Below, in pieces: positions 49,037 through 56,592 of a stretch of 64,000 bases of DNA. The DNA lies in the NCBI GenBank assembly GCA_963844655.1, contig CAWJPA010000002.1:186001-250000 (forward strand), in the 5' to 3' direction. The notes under the pieces are model-generated. The model searched no databases. It worked only from the letters and a program-made list of their open reading frames with translations, and had not been told where the DNA came from. Positions within the stretch are counted from its first letter, which is position 1. Every line of letters begins with the position of its first letter. The position numbers and the translations under genes are program-made. This stretch comes from JASHPR01 sp963844655. GTDB lineage: Bacteria > Actinomycetota > Actinomycetes > Streptosporangiales > Streptosporangiaceae.

Positions 49037-50047
49037 CTAGCGGCCGGCCGGGGGCCCGGCCGACTCCCGGATGACCAGCTCGACCGACAGCACCTCGGTG
49101 CGCACCGGCGCCTCCGGGTCGGCCAGCCGCTCGAACAGCAGCTCCACGCCCACCTGCGCCAGCCGGTCGACCGGGGACCTGATCGTGGTCAGCCGCGGCC
49201 GCACGTACTGGCAGAACCTGATGTCGTCGAAGCCGACGATCGACAGGTCGTCGGGCACCCGCAGGCCGTGCGTCTCGGCCGCGGAGAGCACGCCGAGCGC
49301 GATGTAGTCGCTGGCCACGAACGCGGCGGTGGGCGGCTCCGGCGCCGCCAGCAGGTGCGGCAGCGCGCTCATGCCGAACTGCTCGGTGAACTGGCCGGCC
49401 TGGTTCACCTGCCCGTCCGGGTCGATGCCGGCCTTGTGCAGCGCGTCCGCGTAGCCGCGGTAGCGTTCCTGCACCGAGCCGAGCTCGCTGGGGCCTGACA
49501 CGAACGCGATCCGGCGGTGACCCAGCGCCACCAGGTAGCTCGTGGCCTGGTAGCCGCCCGCGTAGTCGTCCATCACCACGGTGTGCACCGGCGGCAGCCC
49601 GGCGATCGGCTCGTCCACGACCACCACCGCGAGCCCGCCCGCGATGGCCCGGGCCAGCCGTTCGTTCGACCGGAACGACCCGAGGTAGAGCATGCCGTCG
49701 ATGGCCCCGGACGCCAGCAGGTCTATGTAGCTGGACTGGCGCACCGCCTGGCTGCGGTGCGAGCAGAGCAGCACGAGCCGGCCGTGCCGCTCCACCGCCT
49801 CGACCACGTAGTCGGCGATCGTCCCGAAGTACGGGTTGCTGATCTCGGGCACCACGAAGCCGATCACACCCGACCGGCGCCGGGCCAGGTTCCGCGCCTG
49901 CGCGTTCGGGACGTACCCCAGCTCGCTGACGGCCTCGAGCACCTTGGCCTCGGTGGTCGGTGACACCCGGAGCTGGCCGTTCAGATAGCGGGAGACCGTC
50001 GACGCGGCCACCCCCGCCGCCCGGGCGACGTCCTGGATCGTGGTCAC
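49037..50047 (-). CDS. LacI family regulator of xylBA (second)
   Basis: A 336-residue LacI repressor. The HTH is TIQDVARAAGVAASTVSRYLNG; the hinge region reads AKVLEAVSELGYVPNAQARNLARRRSGVIGFVVPEISNPYFG. The effector domain has GHRRIAFVSGP, AFVASDYIALGVLSAAE and SIVGFDDIRFCQYVRPRLTTIRSP. The GTG start VTTIQDVA is used because the HTH begins there. A longer reading would run through its own promoter. It leads the operon with GATase-like, xylB and xylA, and is divergent from an APC permease. Two identical operator-like repeats lie between the two starts. Confidence 0.92.
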   Translation of the reverse strand: MTTIQDVARAAGVAASTVSRYLNGQLRVSPTTEAKVLEAVSELGYVPNAQARNLARRRSGVIGFVVPEISNPYFGTIADYVVEAVERHGRLVLLCSHRSQAVRQSSYIDLLASGAIDGMLYLGSFRSNERLARAIAGGLAVVVVDEPIAGLPPVHTVVMDDYAGGYQATSYLVALGHRRIAFVSGPSELGSVQERYRGYADALHKAGIDPDGQVNQAGQFTEQFGMSALPHLLAAPEPPTAAFVASDYIALGVLSAAETHGLRVPDDLSIVGFDDIRFCQYVRPRLTTIRSPVDRLAQVGVELLFERLADPEAPVRTEVLSVELVIRESAGPPAGR

Positions 50048-50072
50048 GCCGGTTCTGCTCTCCCTCGTGGCC

Positions 50073-50086
50073 AACCGGTTGCGCAA
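50073..50086. promoter_or_regulatory. LacI-type operator copy 1 (AACCGGTTGCGCAA)
   Basis: This 14-base sequence combines two overlapping palindromes, AACCGGTT and TTGCGCAA, and is repeated exactly at 50177-50190. It lies 26 bases from the lacI/xylBA start, where it would block that transcription unit. The central CG is typical of LacI-family sites. Confidence 0.75.
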
Positions 50087-50141
50087 TTCGTCCCTCAGAA
50101 CGATACCCGCTGAGCCGTTGCGGGCTCCGAGATGGAAGCTC

Positions 50142-50169
50142 TTGACGTCGTATATGCGCCGCTCATAAT
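50142..50169 (+). promoter_or_regulatory. Promoter of the APC permease-M24 operon
   Basis: TTGACG at 50142-50147 and CATAAT at 50164-50169 are 16 bases apart. The predicted transcript start falls on the second operator, which begins 7-8 bases beyond the -10 element. This layout predicts direct repression by the divergent LacI protein. Confidence 0.65.
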
Positions 50170-50176
50170 GGTACGA

Positions 50177-50190
50177 AACCGGTTGCGCAA
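50177..50190. promoter_or_regulatory. LacI-type operator copy 2 (AACCGGTTGCGCAA)
   Basis: Exact second copy of the site at 50073-50086, in the same orientation, 104 bases apart (about ten helical turns). It extends to the 10-bp palindrome GTTGCGCAAC. It covers the expected +1 of the permease promoter and lies 16 bases before the permease ATG. Confidence 0.75.
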
Positions 50191-50206
50191 CAAGGGGGTC
50201 CTCCCG

Positions 50207-51694
50207 ATGACCGCTCAGGCAGCCAGCCCTTCCACCACGCCCCAGCTGCGGCGCAACGCGCTCGGCCTTCCGCAGGTGGTGTTCCAGGGCATCACGCATA
50301 TCGCGCCGTCGATCAACGTGGTCTTCACGTTCCCGATCATCGCGCTCAAAGCCGGCCCCACCATGCCGATCTCATTCCTGCTGACGACGATCGTGTGCTT
50401 CTTCATCGCGAACACGGTGTCGCAGTTCTCCAAGTACATGCCGTCCACGGGGGGTTACTACTCCTTCGCCACCCGCGGCCTCGGCAGCCGCAGCGGCTTC
50501 ATGACCACGTGGAGCTACCTCATCTACGACATCATCGGGCCGGCCGGGGCCATCGGCTTCCTCGGCTACCTCACGTCGACCACGCTGCAGACCGCGTTCG
50601 GCGTCAACATCCCGTGGTGGATCTTCGCGCTGGCGACGTTCGCCATCGTCTGGGTGCTCACCCACTTCGGGATCCAGCTGTCGATGCGGACCACGGCGAT
50701 CTTCGGCGGCATCGAACTGCTGATCATGCTGGCCCTCGCGATCACCTTCCTGGTCCATCCCGGGCCCGGGTCCTCGTACGTGGCCCCGCTGCAGCCGCAT
50801 AACGCCCCGAACCACTGGGGCGGGATCCTGGCCGGGATGGTGTTCTCGGTGCTCGCGCTCAGCGGCTTCGAGGCCCCCGCGCCGCTGGCCCAGGAGACCA
50901 AGCGCCCGGGCAAGTTCATCGGGCGCGCGGTCATGCTCTCGCTGGTGCTGATCGGGATCTTCTACGTCTTCACCTCCTACGCCAGCGCGATCGGGTGGGG
51001 CACGGGCAACATGGCGGCCTTCGCCTCGAGCCCGGACCCCTACTACGTGCTCGGCCACTCGCTGTGGGGGGCCGGGTGGTGGTTCATCTTCATCGCCCTC
51101 GTCAACAGCGCCATCGGGGTGGGACTGGCCTGCACCAACGCGGCCACCCGGGTGACCTACACCATGGGCCAGGCGGGCACCCTGCCCGCGCGGTTCGGCC
51201 GGATCCACCCGGTGCACCGCACTCCGACGTTCGCGATCGGGGTCCAGCAGCTGATCGGGATCGTCGCGATCCTGCTGGTCGGCATCCTGCTAGCGCCGGA
51301 CGTCATCTTCGGATTCCTGGGCACGATCGCGACCCTCGCGGTGATCATCCTCTACGTGATGGCCAACCTCGCGCTGACCGCGTACATCCGCCGTGAGCAC
51401 CCGGACGACTTCAGCATCTGGCGGCACGGCGTACTCCCCTGGATCGGGACGCTGGCCCTGCTGCCGGTGCTGTGGGTCACCGTGTATCCGGTCCCGCCGT
51501 GGCCCTACCGGATCACCCCATATCTCTTCCTCCTAACGCTCATTGCCGGCTTTGCGTACATGCAATGGCGGGAGAGCCGGAATCCCGGGGCGCTGAAGCG
51601 CGGCGCGACGATGCTGGTCGGCCGCCCGACTGACGCCGAGGGCGACGTGGACTGGGACGCACCAGCGGCAACGGCGCCGCAGGCCGACGCGTGA
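50207..51694 (+). CDS. APC family permease (second)
   Basis: A 495-residue permease with about 12 helices. ALGLPQVVFQGITHIAPSINVVFTF opens it; SKYMPSTGGYYSFATRGLGSRSGFMTTW is the helix-3 entry of APC transporters; GGILAGMVFSVLALSGFEAPAPLAQETKRPGKFI is the helix-6 region, and ACTNAATRVTYTMGQAGTLPARFGRIHPVHRTPTFAI follows. Substrate is unknown. The ATG (MTAQAASP) is preceded by a G-rich SD. Upstream lie a good promoter and a LacI operator. Its stop overlaps the M24 gene start by four bases (GTGA). Confidence 0.9.
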   Translation: MTAQAASPSTTPQLRRNALGLPQVVFQGITHIAPSINVVFTFPIIALKAGPTMPISFLLTTIVCFFIANTVSQFSKYMPSTGGYYSFATRGLGSRSGFMTTWSYLIYDIIGPAGAIGFLGYLTSTTLQTAFGVNIPWWIFALATFAIVWVLTHFGIQLSMRTTAIFGGIELLIMLALAITFLVHPGPGSSYVAPLQPHNAPNHWGGILAGMVFSVLALSGFEAPAPLAQETKRPGKFIGRAVMLSLVLIGIFYVFTSYASAIGWGTGNMAAFASSPDPYYVLGHSLWGAGWWFIFIALVNSAIGVGLACTNAATRVTYTMGQAGTLPARFGRIHPVHRTPTFAIGVQQLIGIVAILLVGILLAPDVIFGFLGTIATLAVIILYVMANLALTAYIRREHPDDFSIWRHGVLPWIGTLALLPVLWVTVYPVPPWPYRITPYLFLLTLIAGFAYMQWRESRNPGALKRGATMLVGRPTDAEGDVDWDAPAATAPQADA

Positions 51695-53100
51695 CCCCAC
51701 AGCCGCGGCGGGCTGACCGGGTCGGGCTGGGCCGCGTCGAGCTGCCCGGCTACGACCTGCCGGCGGACCAGCCGGCCGTGCCCGCCGCGACGTACCGGGC
51801 CCGCCTCGCGGCCGCTGAGCGGGCGGCAGCCGAGGCGGGCCTGGACGCCCTGGTCGTCTACGGTGACCGCGAGCACTTCGCCAACCTCTCGTTCCTGACC
51901 GGGTTCGACCCGCGGTTCGAGGAGGCGATGCTGATCATGGTCCCGGGCCGGGCGCCGCTGCTGCTGGTGGGCAACGAGGGCGAGGCCTACGCCAAGGTCG
52001 TGCCGGCCGGGGTCGACGTGGCGCTCTACCAGTCGTTCAGCCTGGTCAGCCAGGACCGGTCAGCCAGCCCGCCGCTGGCCGACCTGCTCCGGGCGGCCGG
52101 CCTGGGCCGCGGCGGCGCGACCCGGCTGGGGATCGCGGGCTGGAAGTACTTCGGCCCGGGCGAGGCGGCGCGGCCCGAGGGCTGGATCGAGGCGCCCGCG
52201 TTCATCGTGGACCAGCTGCGCGGGATCGGCGGCCGGCCGGTCAACGCCACCGGGCTGTTCACCGAGCCCGGGCGGGGGCTGCGCCTGGTCAGCGACACCG
52301 ACCAGCTGGCCTGCTTCGAGTTCGCGGCCACGCACGGGTCGGAGTCGATGCGCGCGATGCTGCACGGGGTGCGGCCGGGCCTGACCGAGCTCGAGGCGTT
52401 CTCGCTGTACCGGCCGACCGGGCTGCCGTACTCCTACCACCCGGTGCTGCTCAGCGGCGAGCGCGCCGCCCTCGGCGTGGCCAGCGCGTCCGGCCGGGTG
52501 CTGCGGGCCGGCGACCCGGTCAGCGCGTCGCTCGGCTACTGGGGCAGCAACATCGCGCGCGGCGGGTTCCTGGCCGAGACCGCGCGTGACCTGCCCGCGG
52601 CGGCCCGGGACTACATCGAACGGCTGGTCACGCCGTACTTCGCGTGCGCGGCCGAGTGGTACGAGACGATCGGCATCGGGGTCACTGGCGGTGAGCTGTT
52701 CGACCTGGTCAAGCGCAGGCTGGGCGACCCGTTTTTCGGCGTTCACCTCAACCCAGGGCACTTCATCCACCTCGACGAGTGGCCGAGCTCGCCCGTGTAC
52801 GCGGGCTCCCGCGTGGTCCTCACCTCCGGCATGACGCTGCAGCTCGACATCATCCCGGCCACCGGCACCGTCTACCACACCTCGAACATCGAGGACGGCG
52901 TCGCGCTCGCCGACGAGGCCACCCGCGCCGACCTGGCCGCCCGCTACCCGGGCCTGTGGCACCGGGTCACCACCCGCCGCCAGTTCATGGCCGACTCGCT
53001 CGGCATCACCCTCCGCCCCGAGGTCCTCCCCCTCTCCAACCTGGCCGGCTACCTCCCCCCCTTCTGGCTCGCCCCCACCATGGCCATGCGCCGCACCTGA
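51691..53100 (+). CDS. M24 (pita-bread fold) family protein, metal site degenerate
   Basis: A 469-residue protein with the creatinase/aminopeptidase P layout. The N-terminal domain (residues about 35-190) has ALVVYGDREHFANLSFLTGFDPRFEEAMLIM. The C-terminal pita-bread domain reads GDPVSASLGYWGSNIARGGF, where active M24 enzymes have two metal Asp residues; here Ser/Ala and Asn replace them. The His region (NPGHFIHLDEWP) and SNIEDGVAL Glu remain. It is therefore probably not a normal metallopeptidase. It is translated with the permease before it (GTGA overlap) and may act on or bind the imported compound. Confidence 0.82.
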   Translation: MTPQPRRADRVGLGRVELPGYDLPADQPAVPAATYRARLAAAERAAAEAGLDALVVYGDREHFANLSFLTGFDPRFEEAMLIMVPGRAPLLLVGNEGEAYAKVVPAGVDVALYQSFSLVSQDRSASPPLADLLRAAGLGRGGATRLGIAGWKYFGPGEAARPEGWIEAPAFIVDQLRGIGGRPVNATGLFTEPGRGLRLVSDTDQLACFEFAATHGSESMRAMLHGVRPGLTELEAFSLYRPTGLPYSYHPVLLSGERAALGVASASGRVLRAGDPVSASLGYWGSNIARGGFLAETARDLPAAARDYIERLVTPYFACAAEWYETIGIGVTGGELFDLVKRRLGDPFFGVHLNPGHFIHLDEWPSSPVYAGSRVVLTSGMTLQLDIIPATGTVYHTSNIEDGVALADEATRADLAARYPGLWHRVTTRRQFMADSLGITLRPEVLPLSNLAGYLPPFWLAPTMAMRRT

Positions 53101-53521
53101 CCCGCCACCCGTCACACGCGGCCCTCGCCCAGCCCAGCCCCGCGCCCCGCCCACGCCCGCGACGCTCCCCCACTCCGCCCCCCGCCCACGCCCACCGACG
53201 CTCCCCCGCTCCCCCCGCCCACGCCCACGCCCACGCCCACAGCTTCCCGCCAGGCGCTCCGCCTCAAGCGCCTCCACTGTCGCGCCTGCCACTCCTCCAC
53301 CACTCGCCTCAACGCCCTACCGCGCTGCCCGGGCCACGCCGCTCCCGCCGTCCCGCCGCACTCTCCCGCCCCCCACACCAGTCACTCGCGCCACCTCCAC
53401 CACTCGCGTCGAGTGCCTGGTTCTTGTGGATGTACCGGAAGGGTCGCTACAACGACCCTTCCGGTACATCCATGCGACGTCAGTAGGGCGGATTGTCGGA
53501 TGAGAATGCAACGCTGCGGGC
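53101..53521. other. C-rich low-complexity intergenic region with short tandem repeats
   Basis: About 420 bases lie between the M24 stop and the next gene. The + strand is strongly C-rich with (CCCACG)n runs near 53215-53241 and few stops in either strand. No plausible gene was found. The right part holds the perfect hairpin at 53427-53472. The composition contrasts with the flanking genes and looks like degenerate repeat DNA. Confidence 0.5.
53427..53472. terminator. Perfect 20-bp inverted repeat with 6-base loop
   Basis: TGGATGTACCGGAAGGGTCG at 53427-53446 is followed by CTACAA and then its exact reverse complement at 53453-53472. The stem is very stable and lies 50 bases before the AbiEi-like gene. 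It may terminate the permease-M24 transcript. It could also be a protein-binding or mobile palindromic element, because perfect 20-bp identity is more than a terminator needs. Confidence 0.6.
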
Positions 53522-54481
53522 ATGCCTGGCAACACCGAACTCAAACGAGGAGACCTGGCGAGCATCCTGCGCGCGCAAGATAACGTCATCTCTCGCCAGC
53601 AGGCTTTCTCCTACGGCCTGACCAGGTCCGCTCTGAAGCATCGAGCCAGGCCCGGCGGTCCGTGGCGGCGGATGCTCCCCGGCGTCTATGTCGCGCATAC
53701 CGGCCGGCCCAGCGCGGAGCAGAGGGATATGGCCGCGCTGTTATACGCCGGGTCTGGGAGTGTCATCACCGGCCAGGCTGCGCTGCGGGCCTTAGGCGTC
53801 AGCACGTCGGAAGCCAGCCGCATCGACGTCCTCGTGCCTGCGTCACGGCGACGCCACAGCGTGGCGTTCGTCACTGTTCATCGGACGACGCGGATGCCGG
53901 GGCGGTTCATCGACGGCAGGCGTTCGTATGCGCTCGCCTACCGGGCGCTGGCCGACGCGGCGCGCAGCCTGACTGACCTGAGCGAGGTGCGGGGCCTGGT
54001 CGCGGGAGCGGTGCAGCGACGTGAGTGCCTGCCGGAGATGCTGCTCGCCGAGTTGCGGCTGGGCGAGACCCGGGGTTCGGCGCGGCTGCGGCAGGTGCTG
54101 GCCGAAGTCGGCGACGGGGTCCGGTCGGCCGCCGAGGCAGAGTTCCGGGACCTGATCAAGCGAGCCCGGCTGCCCATGCCGCTGTTCAATGCCCGCCTCC
54201 TCCGGGCCGACGGCAGCTTCCTCGCGGTGGCCGACGCCTGGTGGGCGGATGCTGGCGTGGTCGCGGAGATCGATTCCCGGGAATGGCACCTGCGCCCGGC
54301 CGACTGGGAACGCACCATGCGCCGACACGCCGAGATGATCAGCCAGGGAATCCTGGTTCTGCACTTCTCGCCCAGACAGATCCGCTCGGAGCCTGCGACC
54401 GTCGTAGCCAAGATCGCTGACGCCCTGACGGCCGGCCGCGCCCGGCCCCCGCTGCCCATATCCGCCCGCCCAGCGGCCTGA
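53522..54481 (+). CDS. AbiEi-type antitoxin N-domain / DUF559-like protein
   Basis: A 319-residue protein. The N-terminal part, ISRQQAFSYGLTRSALKHRARPGGPWRRMLPGVYVAHTG, is the winged-helix domain of AbiEi-type antitoxins. GSVITGQAALRALGVS and FVTVHRTTRMP follow it. The C-terminal third has AEAEFRDLIKRARLPMPLFNARL, VAEIDSREWHLRPADWERTMRRHAEM and LVLHFSPRQI, which fits a DUF559/Vsr-like PD-(D/E)XK nuclease fold. Such solitary proteins are abundant in actinobacteria. No AbiEii-like toxin gene is beside it, so it is not a complete type IV toxin-antitoxin system. Confidence 0.78.
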   Translation: MPGNTELKRGDLASILRAQDNVISRQQAFSYGLTRSALKHRARPGGPWRRMLPGVYVAHTGRPSAEQRDMAALLYAGSGSVITGQAALRALGVSTSEASRIDVLVPASRRRHSVAFVTVHRTTRMPGRFIDGRRSYALAYRALADAARSLTDLSEVRGLVAGAVQRRECLPEMLLAELRLGETRGSARLRQVLAEVGDGVRSAAEAEFRDLIKRARLPMPLFNARLLRADGSFLAVADAWWADAGVVAEIDSREWHLRPADWERTMRRHAEMISQGILVLHFSPRQIRSEPATVVAKIADALTAGRARPPLPISARPAA

Positions 54482-54594
54482 CCTCGGCCGGGATTCACCA
54501 CCGGCGACGAACCGAGACCTCGCAAGGCGCATACACAAGGACACCACCTGCCCACGCCCACTCCGCTGCCAGCCTCACGCCGCCGTCAGCTTCA

Positions 54595-54698
54595 CGCCGC
54601 CATCGGACCTCCCGCCGCCATCGGACCTGTCGCCGCCGCCAGTCTCGCGCCGCCATCGGACCTGACGTCGCCGCCAGCGTCACGCCGCCATCGGACCT
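54595..54698. repeat. Four copies of a 16-base unit in a GC-rich array
   Basis: CGCCGCCATCGGACCT begins at 54595, 54613, 54648 and 54683. The last three are spaced 35 bases apart, so there is a 35-base higher-order period. The unit is not palindromic and spacers are similar to each other, unlike CRISPR. Confidence 0.75.
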
Positions 54699-54779
54699 CT
54701 CGCCGCCGCCAGCCTCACGTCACCGCCGACCTTCCTGCCGCTGCCGGGCCTCACGTCACCGTCCGCCCGCACGTCTTCG

Positions 54780-54809
54780 TTGACATGTGACCAAACGGTC
54801 ACCTATTAT
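54780..54809 (+). promoter_or_regulatory. Promoter of the ArsR-SRPBCC gene
   Basis: TTGACA at 54780-54785 and TATTAT at 54804-54809 are 18 bases apart. The predicted start of transcription is at or within a base or two of the ATG at 54816, which would make the mRNA leaderless. Confidence 0.7.
54787..54802. promoter_or_regulatory. ArsR operator GTGACCAAACGGTCAC
   Basis: Inverted repeat GTGACC-AAAC-GGTCAC fills the spacer between the -35 and -10 elements of the downstream gene. This is where an autorepressing ArsR-type protein would bind. Similar TGACCAAACGGTCA-like sites occur before related ArsR/SRPBCC genes as far as I recall. Confidence 0.7.
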
Positions 54810-54815
54810 CGGAGC

Positions 54816-55571
54816 ATGGACCTGGTGTTCAAGGCGCTCGCCGACCCGACCCGGCGGAGCCTGCTCGATGAGCTGTTCCGCGAGGACGGGCAGACGCTGA
54901 GCGCGCTGGAGGAGCGCTTCCCGATGACGCGCTTCGGCGTGATGAAGCACCTGCGGCAGCTTGAGGACGCGGGCCTGGTGGTGACCAGGCGCCGCGGCCG
55001 GGAGAAGCTCCACTTCCTGAACCCGGTCCCGATCCGGCTGGTCCACGACCGGTGGGTAAGCAAGTACGCCGAGCCCTGGGCAGCCGCACTCAGTGACCTC
55101 AAAACCAACCTGGAGGCGACCATGGAGAAGGTATTCGAGATCTACATCCGCACCACGCCTGAGCGCCTCTGGGAGGCGATCACCGACAGCGAGACCCGCG
55201 CCAAGTACCAGTTCGGCATGCGGATCAAGTCGGACTGGACGCCAGGCTCCCGGTTCGAGATGACCCATCCGGGCGGGCCCGGGCTGCTCGGCGAGGGAGA
55301 GAACATCGAGATCGACCCGCCCCGGAGGCTGGTGCAGCGGATGACCGCGCTGTGGGGCGAGGACGTCAAGGCCGAGGGACCCACCAGGGTCACCTGGGAG
55401 ATCGAGCCGGTCGGCGACTCCTGCCACCTGACCGTCACCCACGACGAGTTGCGGGAGGACGCGAACTCCCAGCTCTACGGCGGCTGGCCGATGATCCTCT
55501 CCGGCCTGAAGACCTGGCTGGAGACCGGCGACCTGCTCACCACACCCGGGTCGCTGATGTACAGCTCCTGA
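54816..55571 (+). CDS. ArsR-type regulator fused to an SRPBCC (AHSA1) domain
   Basis: A 251-residue fusion. Residues about 1-95 are an ArsR winged helix: MDLVFKALADPTRRSLLDEL, ALEERFPMTRFGVMKHLRQLEDAGLV. Metal-binding Cys pairs are absent, so it should not sense metal. Residues about 105-250 are an SRPBCC/AHSA1 domain: VFEIYIRTTPERLWEAITDSE, DWTPGSRFEMTH, RLVQRMTALWGED and GWPMILSGLKTWLETGD, which make a hydrophobic ligand pocket. A small hydrophobic ligand may thus control DNA binding. A palindrome in its own promoter indicates autorepression, and the VOC gene follows 43 bases downstream. Confidence 0.9.
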   Translation: MDLVFKALADPTRRSLLDELFREDGQTLSALEERFPMTRFGVMKHLRQLEDAGLVVTRRRGREKLHFLNPVPIRLVHDRWVSKYAEPWAAALSDLKTNLEATMEKVFEIYIRTTPERLWEAITDSETRAKYQFGMRIKSDWTPGSRFEMTHPGGPGLLGEGENIEIDPPRRLVQRMTALWGEDVKAEGPTRVTWEIEPVGDSCHLTVTHDELREDANSQLYGGWPMILSGLKTWLETGDLLTTPGSLMYSS

Positions 55572-55614
55572 CCCGACCCAGAGCCACAGCAGGCTTCTCA
55601 CCGAAGGGGAAACG

Positions 55615-56001
55615 ATGACCGGCGAGACCAAGACCCAGATCAGGGACGTGCGGACGATAAGCGTGCCCGTTACCGACCAGGACCGCGCGGTTGACTTCTA
55701 CACCAGCAAGCTCGGCTTCGAGAAGCGCATGGATGTCGCCATGGGCGAGGGGCGCTGGATCGAGGTGGCACCGCCGGGCGCGGCCGCGACGATCGCGCTG
55801 GTTACCCCACGCGAGGGGGCGGCCGCCGGGGTTGACACCGGTATCCGCCTGACCACCAGCGACGCCGATGCCGACCATGCTGCCCTGCAGGCCCGTGGGG
55901 TCGACGCGGACCCAGAGGTTCTTCGCTGGCCCGGGGTCCCGCCGATGTTCGCGTTCCGGGACCAGGACGCCAACCGGCTCGTGATCGTCCAGCAAGGCTG
56001 A
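55615..56001 (+). CDS. VOC (glyoxalase/extradiol) family protein
   Basis: A 128-residue protein with two beta-alpha-beta-beta-beta modules. DVRTISVPVTDQDRAVDFYTSKLGFEKRMD starts module one, and GIRLTTSDADADHAALQARGVD with FAFRDQDANRLVIVQQG ends module two. The first metal position, usually His or Gln, is Ser/Val here; the final Glu site is replaced by ANRLVI. It is likely a binding rather than a canonical metal-dependent enzyme, but the family is hard to judge by eye. SD AAGGGGAAACG precedes the ATG. Probably co-transcribed with the ArsR-SRPBCC gene. Confidence 0.85.
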   Translation: MTGETKTQIRDVRTISVPVTDQDRAVDFYTSKLGFEKRMDVAMGEGRWIEVAPPGAAATIALVTPREGAAAGVDTGIRLTTSDADADHAALQARGVDADPEVLRWPGVPPMFAFRDQDANRLVIVQQG

Positions 56002-56181
56002 GGCGCGGCGCCCGGCGGCTGGCGGCCGGCTGAACCGCGACGACGCGCCCCGGCGTCTGGTGGCCGCTGACCGCGACAACGCCTCAGGGCTGGGTGCGAG
56101 AGGATGGGGCATCCGGGAACCACACGCTGTGCGGGCGCGGCGGGAGATCGCGCCCGCGTCGCTGCGAGCAGGGAGGCCACG

Positions 56182-56592
56182 ATGACCGACGAGGCCTGGC
56201 ACGGGCGCCTGGTGCATGTCCGCCGCGGCGAGCTGAGCGGCGATACCCGGCAGACCCCGGGCATGACCCGGCTGGAGGCCGTCTCGGGCAAGATCGTCGG
56301 CTCGGAGAAGGTCTGGATGGGCCAGACCCACGTGGCTCCCGGCACCAACTCCGGCGACCATCACCACGGTGATACGGAGACCGCAATCTACGTGCTTTCC
56401 GGGAACCCGGCGTTCGTCTTCGCCGAGGGCGACCAGGAGGTCCGGCTCAACACGGAGCCGGGTGACTACATCTTCGTTCCGCCCTATGTGCCGCACCGGG
56501 AGGAGAACCCGGGCACCGGGGAGGCCGTAGTGATCATCGCCCGCAGCAGTCAGGAGGGCGTCGTGGTCAACCTGGAGAGCCTCTGGCCGTGA
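56182..56592 (+). CDS. Cupin domain protein
   Basis: A 136-residue single-domain cupin. GTNSGDHHHGDTETAIYVLSGNPAFVF has the first motif with three His and one Glu, and EPGDYIFVPPYVPHREEN the second motif with the fourth His. The metal site is complete. The start ATG has GGGAGG 6 bases upstream. No enzyme activity can be assigned. Its last 26 bases overlap the 3' end of the convergent methyltransferase gene. Confidence 0.88.
   Translation: MTDEAWHGRLVHVRRGELSGDTRQTPGMTRLEAVSGKIVGSEKVWMGQTHVAPGTNSGDHHHGDTETAIYVLSGNPAFVFAEGDQEVRLNTEPGDYIFVPPYVPHREENPGTGEAVVIIARSSQEGVVVNLESLWP

Larger units (their letters stand above)
54482..54815. other. Intergenic region with tandem CGCCGCCATCGGACCT repeats
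   Basis: Between the AbiEi-like gene and the ArsR-SRPBCC gene lie about 330 bases without a plausible gene. From about 54570 to 54730 it is composed of CGCCGCC-rich repeats, including four exact copies of CGCCGCCATCGGACCT. The last 40 bases hold the promoter and operator of the next gene. Confidence 0.6.

Noticed and set aside
53522..54481. Complete type IV toxin-antitoxin (AbiEi/AbiEii) system
   Set aside because: No AbiEii-type nucleotidyltransferase gene is adjacent; the gene is a lone AbiEi-domain protein.
54495..54683. Arg/Trp-rich open frame over the repeat array (minus strand)
   Set aside because: Its sequence is only the translation of the tandem repeats; no start signal or homology-like features.
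54595..54698. CRISPR-like repeat array
   Set aside because: The units are 16 bases, not palindromic, and the sequences between them are similar to each other rather than unique; no cas genes are present.
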